Assembly: GCA_945910005.1 (NCBI GenBank)
Contig: OX246748.1
Coordinates: 10,818,049 to 10,882,048 of the forward strand
DNA from: Isoperla grammatica
Taxonomy: Eukaryota; Arthropoda; Insecta; Plecoptera; Perlodidae
Reading direction: 5' to 3'
DNA length: 64,000 nt
Part shown: piece after piece, positions 9,991 through 20,850 of the stretch
Position numbering within the stretch: the stretch's first letter is position 1
Layout of the letters: each line of letters starts with the position of its first letter
The notes under the pieces: generated by a model
The model's database searches: none
Seen by the model: only the letters and a program-made list of their open reading frames with translations
What the model was told of the DNA's origin: nothing
Position numbers and translations under genes: made by a program

Positions 9991-11298
9991 CATTAAAACA
10001 TGTTTCCTCGGCTAACAGTTTATGCAAGGCATACATTAACATGTTTTGTGTATAGAGTAAGAATGTCCAATGGAGAAACATTCATCTTTATTTTCCTAAC
10101 CCTTTAAAAAAAGACGCTACGCGTCGTCAAAGACGTGCTCAAATACACTCTGTTTTTTCGAATTATATTCTTTACGGCTATATTTTTTATTTGGGCGATC
10201 TTAAACTTACTTTCTAGAGTAGATCAAAACATTGTCTTCTTTGAAAAAAATCATCGTCTCGCTATGTTTGTTGTGAACGACGTCAGGCGTCGCCGAATTT
10301 TTATGGATTTTCTTGTCAAGTTCCACTTTCGGTACCGATTAAGGATGAACGGTGGTACCTAGTTAGTCGGAGCGTCGAAATTAAGGTCAGTAAGAATCCT
10401 TGGTGACGTAGTATGAGCGTCGGTAGCGTCGGTTTGCACAGGTCCTGGTGAGGTGACGCCAACTTTAGGTAACCAAAATAGTAGATTTTTTTTTGAGGTT
10501 TTTATTTTTTTACGGGAAAACGGCTTGAGATAGAATTTTTTGGTTTTCTATTCCTTCTTATTCATCTCTTTCTTGATTTGTTTCGTATTTTTAAAAAAAT
10601 CAAAAAAATCAAACATTTCAAAATTCTCTGATTGTGCTCTTCTGAGACAAAATTTGAAATTTTGGGCGCCCGTATCTCTGTAAGTATGACCCCCAGCATA
10701 TTTTCGTTTTCAGGATGTCTACATAATTCACGCAAAAAAAATAAAAAAAATACAGAAACAAATTTGGGCCTCCCGTTTGGTAGCTACGAGCGCTTAAAAA
10801 AAATTTCCCCTTAGTAAACCCTTCTCAACTTTGCTACTCTGAATATGGAAGACAAAAATCGTGGTGGTAACGGGTCTCTAACCCCGGACCTCTGAAACAC
10901 TAGTCCACGACGCTACTCAGTACGCCATGCCATACGATGGAAGTAAAATCGCTTAGACTGGTATAGATAACACACAGCTCTCAACGTATGCATGTTACCA
11001 AATATATATGGATTTACGATCAGAGGGTCTCATTGGATTTAAAAAATATCCAAGAAAACGATCTGATGATAAAACCTCCCGCAAATTGAGAATATAAATG
11101 ATATAAATGTGTGAATATGGTGGTAATAAAAAATTGGGGGTAATGGGTTTCGAACTCCAGACCTCAAGTATTCGAAGCCACGGCGTTACTCGTACGCTAT
11201 GCCAGACGATAGAAGCCACGCTGCTTACACTGGTATAGATAACACACTGTTCTCAATCTATGGCTTAGCTTGTTGTATTCAGATAGCTCGTCATTGAA
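9991..11298 (+). repeat. Macrosatellite monomer 0 (edge subtype, 1308 bp)
   Basis: Carries minus-strand tRNA-like modules at 10867-10940 (box B GGGGTTAGAGACCC, damaged) and 11141-11212 (box B GGAGTTCGAAACCC). These differ from the modules of the internal monomers but match those of monomer 6 at the other edge. It lacks the internal 84-bp duplication. Confidence 0.9.
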
Positions 11299-12920
11299 CA
11301 TTAAAACATGTTTCCTCGGCTAACCATTAATGCCAGGCAAACATTATTATGTTTCATGTATAGAGTAAGAATGTCCAATGGAGAAACTTTAATCATTATT
11401 TTCCTTACCCTATAACAAGAGACGCTACGCGACGTCAAAGACGTGCTCAAATACACACTGTTTTTTAGAATTATATTCTTTACGGCTATATTTTTTATTT
11501 GGTCGATCTAAAACTTACTTTCTAGAGTAGATCTAAAAATTGTCTACTTTGAAAAAAATCATCGTCTCGCTATGTTTGTTGTGAACGACGTCAGGCGTCG
11601 CCGAAATTTTATGGATATTCTTGTCAAGTTCCACTTTCGGTACCGATTGTGGATGAACGGTGGTACCTAGTAAGTCGTAGCGTCGAACTTAAGGTCAGTA
11701 AGAATCCTTGGTGACGTAGTATGAGCGTCGGTAGCGTCGGTTAGCACAGGTCGTGGTGAGGCGACGCCAACTTCAGGTAACCAAAATAGTAGATTTTTTA
11801 AGGTTTTTATTTTTTTATGGGAAAACGGTTTGAGTTAGAATTTTTTGGTTGTCAATTCCTTCTTATTCATATTTCTCTTGATTTGTTTCGTATTTTTAAA
11901 AAAATAAAAAAAATCAAATATTTTGATTTTCTCCGATTGTGCTCTTCTGAGACAAAATTTGAAATTTTGGGCGCCTGTATCTCTGTAAGTATGACCCCCA
12001 GCATATTTTCGTTTTCAGGATGTCTAGATAATTCACGCAAAAAAAATAAAAAAAATACAGAAACAAATTTGGGCATCCTGTTTGGAAGCTACGAGCGCTT
12101 AAAAAAAAATTTCCCCTTAGGAAACCCTTCTCAACATTTCTGATCTGAATATGGAAGAAAAAAAGACTGCCGGTTGCGGGTATCGAACCCCGGACCGCGA
12201 AAACACTAGTCGGCGTCGCTACTGCCTACGCCACGCCACAGGATGGAAGCTGGATCGCTTACACTAGTACATAACACACCGCTCTCAATGAATGCATGTA
12301 TGTATCTCGATTCATTCTTATTGTAATTGTTATTGGATTCAAAAAATATCCAAGAATACGATCTGAAGATAAAAACTCCGAAAATTGTGAAAAAATGGCT
12401 TCAAAGTTTTTTTTAAATTTTCCGAGTTTTTATCGTCAGATCGTATTGATTGATTGGTTGATCGCGAAAGAGTTAATCGTTTGAGGAAACAATGAGCCGT
12501 TTGACATTTAAAAATTAAACCGTGTCCATGCACGTTGATGCATTGATATAATTGCGTGAAAATGGTGGAACAAAAAAGAGTGGGTGTAACGAGTCTCGAA
12601 CCCCAGACCTCGACCATGCTAAGCGGAGACATACCCCATACGCCATAGCACACGATGGTACTTCCAGCGCTTACACAGGTACAAGACACACTGCTCTCAA
12701 TGTTGTGCGTTGTTCGGGGTATTTAGTTAGCTTATATCATAACCTCCTATAGCCGTCTGAACTCCTGATACACATCCACAGAAAATGCAGTTTTGGGTCT
12801 TTCAAGACTTGACGTTGGGAACATCACTATAACCTCCTATAGCCGTCTGAACTCCTGATACACATCCACAGAAAACGTAGTTTTGGGACCCACGTTGGGA
12901 ACATCACACTGAACAGCCAA
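11299..12920 (+). repeat. Macrosatellite monomer 1 (1622 bp)
   Basis: tRNA-like modules on the minus strand at 12165-12246 (box A TGGCGTAGGCAG, box B GGGTTCGATACCC) and 12584-12658 (box A TGGCGTATGGGG, box B GGGTTCGAGACTC). Hairpin at 12354-12450. Duplicated TATAACCTCCTATAGCCGTC blocks at about 12737 and 12829. The frame that encodes a 75-residue peptide in other monomers is broken here by TAA near 11505. Confidence 0.92.
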
Positions 12921-14580
12921 CATTAAAACATGTTTCCTCGGCTTACCGTTAATGCCAGGCAAACATCAACATGTTTGATGTATAGAGTAAGAATGTCCAA
13001 TGGAAAAACTCTATTCATTATTCTCTTAACCCTTTAACAAGAGACTCTACGTGTCGTCAAAGACGTGCTCAAATACACTCTGTTTTTTAGAATTATATTC
13101 TTTACGGCTATATTGTTTATTTGGTCGATCTTAAACTTACTTTCTAAAGTAGATCTAAAAATTGTCTACTTTGAAAAAAATCATCGTCTCGCTATGTTTG
13201 TTGTGAACGACGTCAGGCGTCGCCGAAATTTTATGGATATTCTTGTCAAGTTCCACTTTCGGTACCGATTGTGGATGAACGGTGGTACCTAGTAAGTCGT
13301 AGCGTCGAACTTAAGGTCAGTAAGAATCCTTGGTGACGTAGTATGAGCGTCGGTAGCGTCGGTTAGCACAGGTCGTGGTGAGCCGACGCCAACTTCAGGT
13401 AACCAAAATAGTAGATTTTTTGAGGTTTTTATTTTTTTACGGGAAAACGGTTTAAGATAGAATTTTTTGGTTGTCAATTCCTTCTTATTCATACCTCTCT
13501 TGATTTGTTTTGTATTTTTAAAAAAATAAAAAAAATCAATAATTTCAATTTTCTCCGATTGTGCTATTCTGAGACAAAATTTGAAATTTTGGGCGCCTGT
13601 ATCTCTGTAAGTATGACCCCCAGCATATTTTCGTTTTCAGGATGTCTACATAATTCACGCAAAAAAAATAAAAAAAATACAGAAACAAATTTGGGCATCC
13701 CGTTTGGTAGCTACGAGCGCTTAAAAAAAAAATTTCCCCTTAGTAAACCCTTCTCAACTTTTCTGATCTGAATATGGAAGAAAAAAAGACTGCCGGTTGC
13801 GGGTATCGAACCCTGGACCGCGAAAACACTAGTCGGCGTCGCTACTGCCTACGCCACGCCACAGGATGGAAGCTGGATCGCCTACACTAGTACATAACAC
13901 ACCGCTCTCAATGAATGCATGTATGTATCTCGATTCATTCTTATTGTAATTGTTACACCTAAGATAGATGGATTTACGTACAAAGGGTCTAATTGGATTC
14001 AAAAAATATCCAAGAACACGATCTGAAGATTAAAACTCCGAAAATTGTGAAAAAAATGGCTTCAAAGTTTTTTTTAAATTTTCCGAGTTTTTATCGTCAG
14101 ATCGTATTGATTGATTGGTTGATCGCGAAAGAGTTAATCGTTTGAGGAAACAATGAGCCGTTTGACAGTTAAAAAATAAACCGTGTCCATGCACGTTGAT
14201 GCATTGATATAATGCGTGAAAATGGTGGAACAAAAAAGAAAGTGTGTAACGGGTCTCGATCCCCAGACCTCGACCATGCTAAGCGGAGTCATACCCGATA
14301 CGCCATAGCACACGATGATACTTCCAGCGCTTACACAGGTACAAGACACACTGCTCTCAATGTTGTGCGTTGTTCGGGGTATTTAGTTAGCTTATATCAT
14401 AACCTCCTATAGCCGTCTGAACTCCGGATACACATCCACAGAAAACGCAGTTTTAGGGCTTTCAAGACTTGACGTTGGGAACATCACTATAACCTCCTAT
14501 AGCCGTCTGAACTCCTGATACACATCCACAGAAAACGTAGTTTTGGGACCCACGTTGGGAACATCACACTGAACAGCCAA
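12921..14580 (+). repeat. Macrosatellite monomer 2 (1660 bp)
   Basis: tRNA-like modules (minus strand) at 13788-13869 and 14244-14317. The hairpin is at about 14018-14113. The CTCCTATAGCCGTCTGAACT block is present twice, near 14404 and 14492. Nearly identical to monomer 4, with single-base differences such as GTGACGTA versus GTAACGTA near 13336/16618. Confidence 0.92.
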
Positions 14581-16202
14581 CATTAAAACATGTTTCCTCG
14601 GCTTACCGTTAATGCCAGGCAAACATCAACATGTTTCATGTATAGAGTAAGAATGTCCAATGGAGAAACTTTATTCATTATTCTCTTAACCCTTTAACAA
14701 GAGACGCTACGTGTCGTCAAAGACGTGCTCAAATACACTCTGTTTTTTAGAATTATATTTTTTACGGCTATATTGTTTATTTGGTCGATCTTAAACTTAC
14801 TTTCTAAAGTAGATCTGAAAATTGTCTACTTTGAAAAAAATCATCGTCTCGCTATGTTTGTTGTGAACGACGTCAGGCGTCGCCGAAATTTTATGGATAT
14901 TCTTGTCAAGTTCCACTTTCGGTACCGATTGTGGATGAACGGTGGTACCTAGTAAGTCGTAGCGTCGAACTTAAGGTCAGTAAGAATCCTTGGTGACGTA
15001 GTATGAGCGTCGGTAGCGTCGGTTAGCACAGGTCGTGGTGAGGCGACGCCAACTTCAGGTAACCAAAATAGTAGATTTTTTGAGGTTTTTATTTTTTTAT
15101 GGGAAAACGGTTTGAGTTAGAATTTTTTGGTTGTCAATTCCTTCTTATTCATATTTCTCTTGATTTGTTTCGTATTTTTAAAAAAATAAAAAAAATCAAA
15201 TATTTTGATTTTCTCCGATTGTGCTCTTCTGAGACAAAATTTGAAATTTTGGGCGCCTGTATCTCTGTAAGTATGACCCCCAGCATATTTTCGTTTTCAG
15301 GATGTCTAGATAATTCACGCAAAAAAAATAAAAAAAATACAGAAACAAATTTGGGCATCCTGTTTGGAAGCTACGAGCGCTTAAAAAAAAATTTCCCCTT
15401 AGGAAACCCTTCTCAACATTTCTGATCTGAATATGGAAGAAAAAAAGACTGCCGGTTGCGGGTATCGAACCCCGGACCGCGAAAACACTAGTCGGCGTCG
15501 CTACTGCCTACGCCACGCCACAGGATGGAAGCTGGATCGCTTACACTAGTACATAACACACCGCTCTCAATGAATGCATGTATGTATCTCGATTCATTCT
15601 TATTGTAATTGTTATTGGATTCAAAAAATATCCAAGAATACGATCTGAAGATAAAAACTCCGAAAATTGTGAAAAAATGGCTTCAAAGTTTTTTTTAAAT
15701 TTTCCGAGTTTTTATCGTCAGATCGTATTGATTGATTGGTTGATCGCGAAAGAGTTAATCGTTTGAGGAAACAATGAGCCGTTTGACATTTAAAAATTAA
15801 ACCGTGTCCATGCACGTTGATGCATTGATATAATTGCGTGAAAATGGTGGAACAAAAAAGAGTGGGTGTAACGAGTCTCGAACCCCAGACCTCGACCATG
15901 CTAAGCGGAGACATACCCCATACGCCATAGCACACGATGGTACTTCCAGCGCTTACACAGGTACAAGACACACTGCTCTCAATGTTGTGCGTTGTTCGGG
16001 GTATTTAGTTAGCTTATATCATAACCTCCTATAGCCGTCTGAACTCCTGATACACATCCACAGAAAATGCAGTTTTGGGTCTTTCAAGACTTGACGTTGG
16101 GAACATCACTATAACCTCCTATAGCCGTCTGAACTCCTGATACACATCCACAGAAAACGTAGTTTTGGGACCCACGTTGGGAACATCACACTGAACAGCC
16201 AA
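14581..16202 (+). repeat. Macrosatellite monomer 3 (1622 bp)
   Basis: Near-identical to monomer 1 at +3282 bp from about 11570 onward. tRNA-like modules (minus) at 15447-15528 and 15866-15940; hairpin at about 15636-15732. Confidence 0.92.
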
Positions 16203-17862
16203 CATTAAAACATGTTTCCTCGGCTTACCGTTAATGCCAGGCAAACATCAACATGTTTGATGTATAGAGTAAGAATGTCCAATGGAAAAACTCTATTCAT
16301 TATTCTCTTAACCCTTTAACAAGAGACTCTACGTGTCGTCAAAGACGTGCTCAAATACACTCTGTTTTTTAGAATTATATTCTTTACGGCTATATTGTTT
16401 ATTTGGTCGATCTTAAACTTACTTTCTAAAGTAGATCTAAAAATTGTCTACTTTGAAAAAAATCATCGTCTCGCTATGTTTGTTGTGAACGACGTCAGGC
16501 GTCGCCGAAATTTTATGGATATTCTTGTCAAGTTCCACTTTCGGTACCGATTGTGGATGAACGGTGGTACCTAGTAAGTCGTAGCGTCGAACTTAAGGTC
16601 AGTAAGAATCCTTGGTAACGTAGTATGAGCGTCGGTAGCGTCGGTTAGCACAGGTCGTGGTGAGCCGACGCCAACTTCAGGTAACCAAAATAGTAGATTT
16701 TTTGAGGTTTTTATTTTTTTACGGGAAAACGGTTTAAGATAGAATTTTTTGGTTGTCAATTCCTTCTTATTCATACCTCTCTTGATTTGTTTTGTATTTT
16801 TAAAAAAATAAAAAAAATCAATAATTTCAATTTTCTCCGATTGTGCTATTCTGAGACAAAATTTGAAATTTTGGGCGCCTGTATCTCTGTAAGTATGACC
16901 CCCAGCATATTTTCGTTTTCAGGATGTCTACATAATTCACGCAAAAAAAATAAAAAAAATACAGAAACAAATTTGGGCATCCCGTTTGGTAGCTACGAGC
17001 GCTTAAAAAAAAAATTTCCCCTTAGTAAACCCTTCTCAACTTTTCTGATCTGAATATGGAAGAAAAAAAGACTGCCGGTTGCGGGTATCGAACCCTGGAC
17101 CGCGAAAACACTAGTCGGCGTCGCTACTGCCTACGCCACGCCACAGGATGGAAGCTGGATCGCCTACACTAGTACATAACACACCGCTCTCAATGAATGC
17201 ATGTATGTATCTCGATTCATTCTTATTGTAATTGTTACACCTAAGATAGATGGATTTACGTACAAAGGGTCTAATTGGATTCAAAAAATATCCAAGAACA
17301 CGATCTGAAGATTAAAACTCCGAAAATTGTGAAAAAAATGGCTTCAAAGTTTTTTTTAAATTTTCCGAGTTTTTATCGTCAGATCGTATTGATTGATTGG
17401 TTGATCGCGAAAGAGTTAATCGTTTGAGGAAACAATGAGCCGTTTGACAGTTAAAAAATAAACCGTGTCCATGCACGTTGATGCATTGATATAATGCGTG
17501 AAAATGGTGGAACAAAAAAGAAAGGGTGTAACGGGTCTCGATCCCCAGACCTCGACCATACTAAGCGGAGTCATACCCGATACGCCATAGCACACGATGA
17601 TACTTCCAGCGCTTACACAGGTACAAGACACACTGCTCTCAATGTTGTGCGTTGTTCGGGGTATTTAGTTAGCTTATATCATAACCTCCTATAGCCGTCT
17701 GAACTCCGGATACACATCCACAGAAAACGCAGTTTTAGGGCTTTCAAGACTTGACGTTGGGAACATCACTATAACCTCCTATAGCCGTCTGAACTCCTGA
17801 TACACATCCACAGAAAACGTAGTTTTGGGACCCACGTTGGGAACATCACACTGAACAGCCAA
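16203..17862 (+). repeat. Macrosatellite monomer 4 (1660 bp)
   Basis: Near-identical to monomer 2 at +3282 bp. tRNA-like modules (minus) at 17070-17151 and 17526-17599. Box B of the second is GGGATCGAGACCC, one change from consensus, as in monomers 2 and 5. Confidence 0.92.
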
Positions 17863-19521
17863 CATTAAAACATGTTTCCTCGGCTTACCGTTAATGCCAG
17901 GCAAACATCAACATGTTTCATGTATAGAGTAAGAATGTCCAATGGAGAAACTTTATTCATTATTCTCTTAACCCTTTAACAAGAGACGCTACGTGTCGTC
18001 AAAGACGTGCTCAAATACACTCTGTTTTTTAGAATTATATTTTTTACGGCTATATTGTTTATTTGGTCGATCTTAAACTTACTTTCTAAAGTAGATCTGA
18101 AAATTGTCTACTTTGAAAAAAATCATCTTCTCGCTATGTTTGTTGTGAACGACGTCAGGCGTCGCCGAAATTTTATGGATATTCTTGTCAAGTTCCACTT
18201 TCGGTACCGATTGTGGATGAACGGTGGTACCTAGTAAGTCGTAGCGTCGAACTTAAGGTCAGTAAGAATCCTTGGTGACGTAGTATGAGCGTCGGTAGCG
18301 TCGGTTAGCACAGGTCGTGGTGAGCCGACGCCAACTTCAGGTAACCAAAATAGTAGATTTTTTGAGGTTTTTATTTTTTTACGGGAAAACGGTTTAAGAT
18401 AGAATTTTTGGGTTGTCAATTCCTTCTTATTCATACCTCTCTTGATTTGTTTTGTATTTTTAAAAAAATAAAAAAAATCAATAATTTCAATTTTCTCCGA
18501 TTGTGCTATTCTGAGACAAAATTTGAAATTTTGGGCGCCTGTATCTCTGTAAGTATAACCCCCAGCATATTTTCGTTTTCAGGATGTCTACATAATTCAC
18601 GCAAAAAAAATAAAAAAAATACAGAAACAAATTTGGGCATCCCGATTGGTAGCTACGAGCGCTTAAAAAAAAATTTCCCCTTAGTAAACCCTTCTCAACT
18701 TTTCTGATCTGAATATGGAAGAAAAAACGACTGCCGGTTGCGGGTATCGAACCCAGGACCGCGAAAACACTAGTCGGCGTCGCTACTGCCTACGCCACGC
18801 CACAGGATGGAAGCTGGATCGCCTACACTAGTACATAACACACCGCTCTCAATGAATGCATGTATGTATCTCGATTCATTCTTATTGTAATTGTTACACC
18901 TAAGATAGATGGATTTACGTACAAAGGGTCTAATTGGATTCAAAAAATATGCAAGAACACGATCTGAAGATTAAAACTCCGAAAATTGTGAAAAAAATGG
19001 CTTCAAAGTTTTTTTTAAATTTTCCGAGTTTTTATCGTCAGATCGTATTGATTGATTGGTTGATCGCGAAAGAGTTAATCGTTTGAGGAAACAATGAGCC
19101 GTTTGACAGTTAAAAAATAAACCGTGTCCATGCACGTTGATGCATTGATATAATGCGTGAAAATGGTGGAACAAAAAAGAAAGGGTGTAACGGGTCTCGA
19201 TCCCCAGACCTCGACCATGCTAAGCGGAGACATACCCGATACGCCATAGCACACGATGATACTTCCAGCGCTTTCACAGGTACAAGACACACTGCTCTCA
19301 ATGTTGTGCGTTGTTCGGGGTATTTAGTTAGCTTATATCATAACCTCCTATAGCCGTCTGAACTCCGGATACACATCCACAGAAAACGCAGTTTTGGGGC
19401 TTTCAAGACTTGACGTTGGGAACATCACTATAACCTCCTATAGCCGTCTGAACTCCTGATACACATCCACAGAAAACGTAGTTTTGGGACCCACGTTGGG
19501 AACATCACACTGAACAGCCAA
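17863..19521 (+). repeat. Macrosatellite monomer 5 (1659 bp)
   Basis: Of the monomer 2/4 type with more private changes. tRNA-like modules (minus) at 18729-18810 and 19185-19258. It breaks the strict 1622/1660 alternation. Confidence 0.92.
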
Positions 19522-20750
19522 CATTAAAACATGTTTCCTCGGCTTACCGTTAATGCCAGGCAAACATCAACATGTTTCATGTATAGAGTAAGAATGTCCA
19601 ATGGAGAAACTCTATTCATTATTCTCTTAACCCTTTAACAAGAGACGCTACGTGTCGTCAAAGACGTGCTCAAATACACTCTGTTTTTTAGAATTATATT
19701 CTTTACGGCTATATTGTTTATTTGGTCGATCTTAAACTTACTTTTTAAAGTAGATCTGAAAATTGTCTACTTTGAAAAAAATCATCGTCTCGCTATGTTT
19801 GTTGTGAACGACGTCAGGCGTCGCCGAAATTTTATGGATATTCTTGTCAAGTTCCACTTTCGGTACCGATTGTGGATGAACGGTGGTACCTAGTAAGTCG
19901 TAGCGTCGAACTTAAGGTCAGTAAGAATCCTTGGTGACGTAGTATGAGCGTCGGTAGCGTCGGTTAGCACAGGTCGTGGTGAGGCGACGCCAACTTCAGG
20001 TAACCAAAATAGTAGATTTTTTGAGGTTTCTATTTTTTTACGGAAAAACGGTTTGAGATAGAATTTTTTGGTTGTCAATTCCTTCTTATTCACACCTCTC
20101 TTGATTTGTTTCGTATTTTTAAAAAAATAAAAAAAATTAAAAATTTCAATTTTCTCCGATTGTGCTCTTCTGAGACAAAATTTGAAATTTTGGGCGCCTG
20201 TATCTCTGTAAGTATGACCCCCAGCATATTTTCGTTCTCAGGATGTCTATATAATTCACGCAAGAAAAATAAAAAAAATACAAAAACAAATTTGGGCTTC
20301 CCGTTTGGTAGCTACGAGTGCTTAAAAAAAAAATTTCCCCTTAGTAAACCCTTCTCAACTTTGCTGCTCTGAATATGGAAGAAGAAAAAAATCGTGGTTG
20401 AAACGGGTCTCGAACCCCGGACCTCTAAAACACTAGTCCACGACGCTACTCAGTACGGCATGTCATACGATGGAAGTAGGATCGCTTAGACTGGTATAAA
20501 AATATCCAAGAATACGATCTGATGATAAAATCTCCCACAAATTGAGATATAAATGATATAAATGTGTGAATATGGTGGAAAAAAAAAATTGGGGGTAATG
20601 GGTTTCGAACACCAGACCTCAAGTATTCGAAGCCACGGCGTTACTCGTACGCTATGCCAGACGATAGAAGCAGCGGTGCTTACACTGGTATAGATAACAC
20701 ACTGCTCTCAATCTATGGCTTAGCTTGTATTCAGATAGCTCGTCATTGAA
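19522..20750 (+). repeat. Macrosatellite monomer 6 (edge subtype, 1229 bp)
   Basis: The first two thirds match the internal monomers. The last third carries tRNA-like modules at 20396-20473 (box B GGGGTTCGAGACCC) and 20596-20667 of the same subtype as monomer 0. The array ends near 20850 in a partial copy of the next monomer. Confidence 0.9.
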
Positions 20751-20850
20751 CATTAAAACATGTTTCCTCGGCTAACCGTTTATGCAAGGCATTCATTAAC
20801 ATGTTTCATTTATAGACTAGGAATTATCAATGGAAAAACTGTAGTATTTT

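Larger units (their letters stand above)
9831..20850 (+). repeat. Macrosatellite array, about 1.62/1.66-kb monomers
   Basis: The anchor CATTAAAACATGTTTCCTCG recurs at 9991, 11299, 12921, 14581, 16203, 17863, 19522 and 20751, giving spacings of 1308, 1622, 1660, 1622, 1660, 1659 and 1229 bp. The 1622 and 1660 monomers alternate. Sequence from about 11570 to 14790 is repeated nearly base for base 3282 bp later, so the recent duplication unit is a dimer. Each internal monomer holds two tRNA-like modules (minus strand), a hairpin with 32-bp arms and an 84-90-bp internal duplication. Short conserved open frames in the monomers look incidental: one monomer has a stop in the most conserved frame. 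Confidence 0.97.

Noticed and set aside
10135..19893. 75-residue frame beginning MLKYTLFF repeated in satellite monomers
   Set aside because: It is conserved only because the monomers are young; monomer 1 has a stop in it and substitutions are not biased to third positions.
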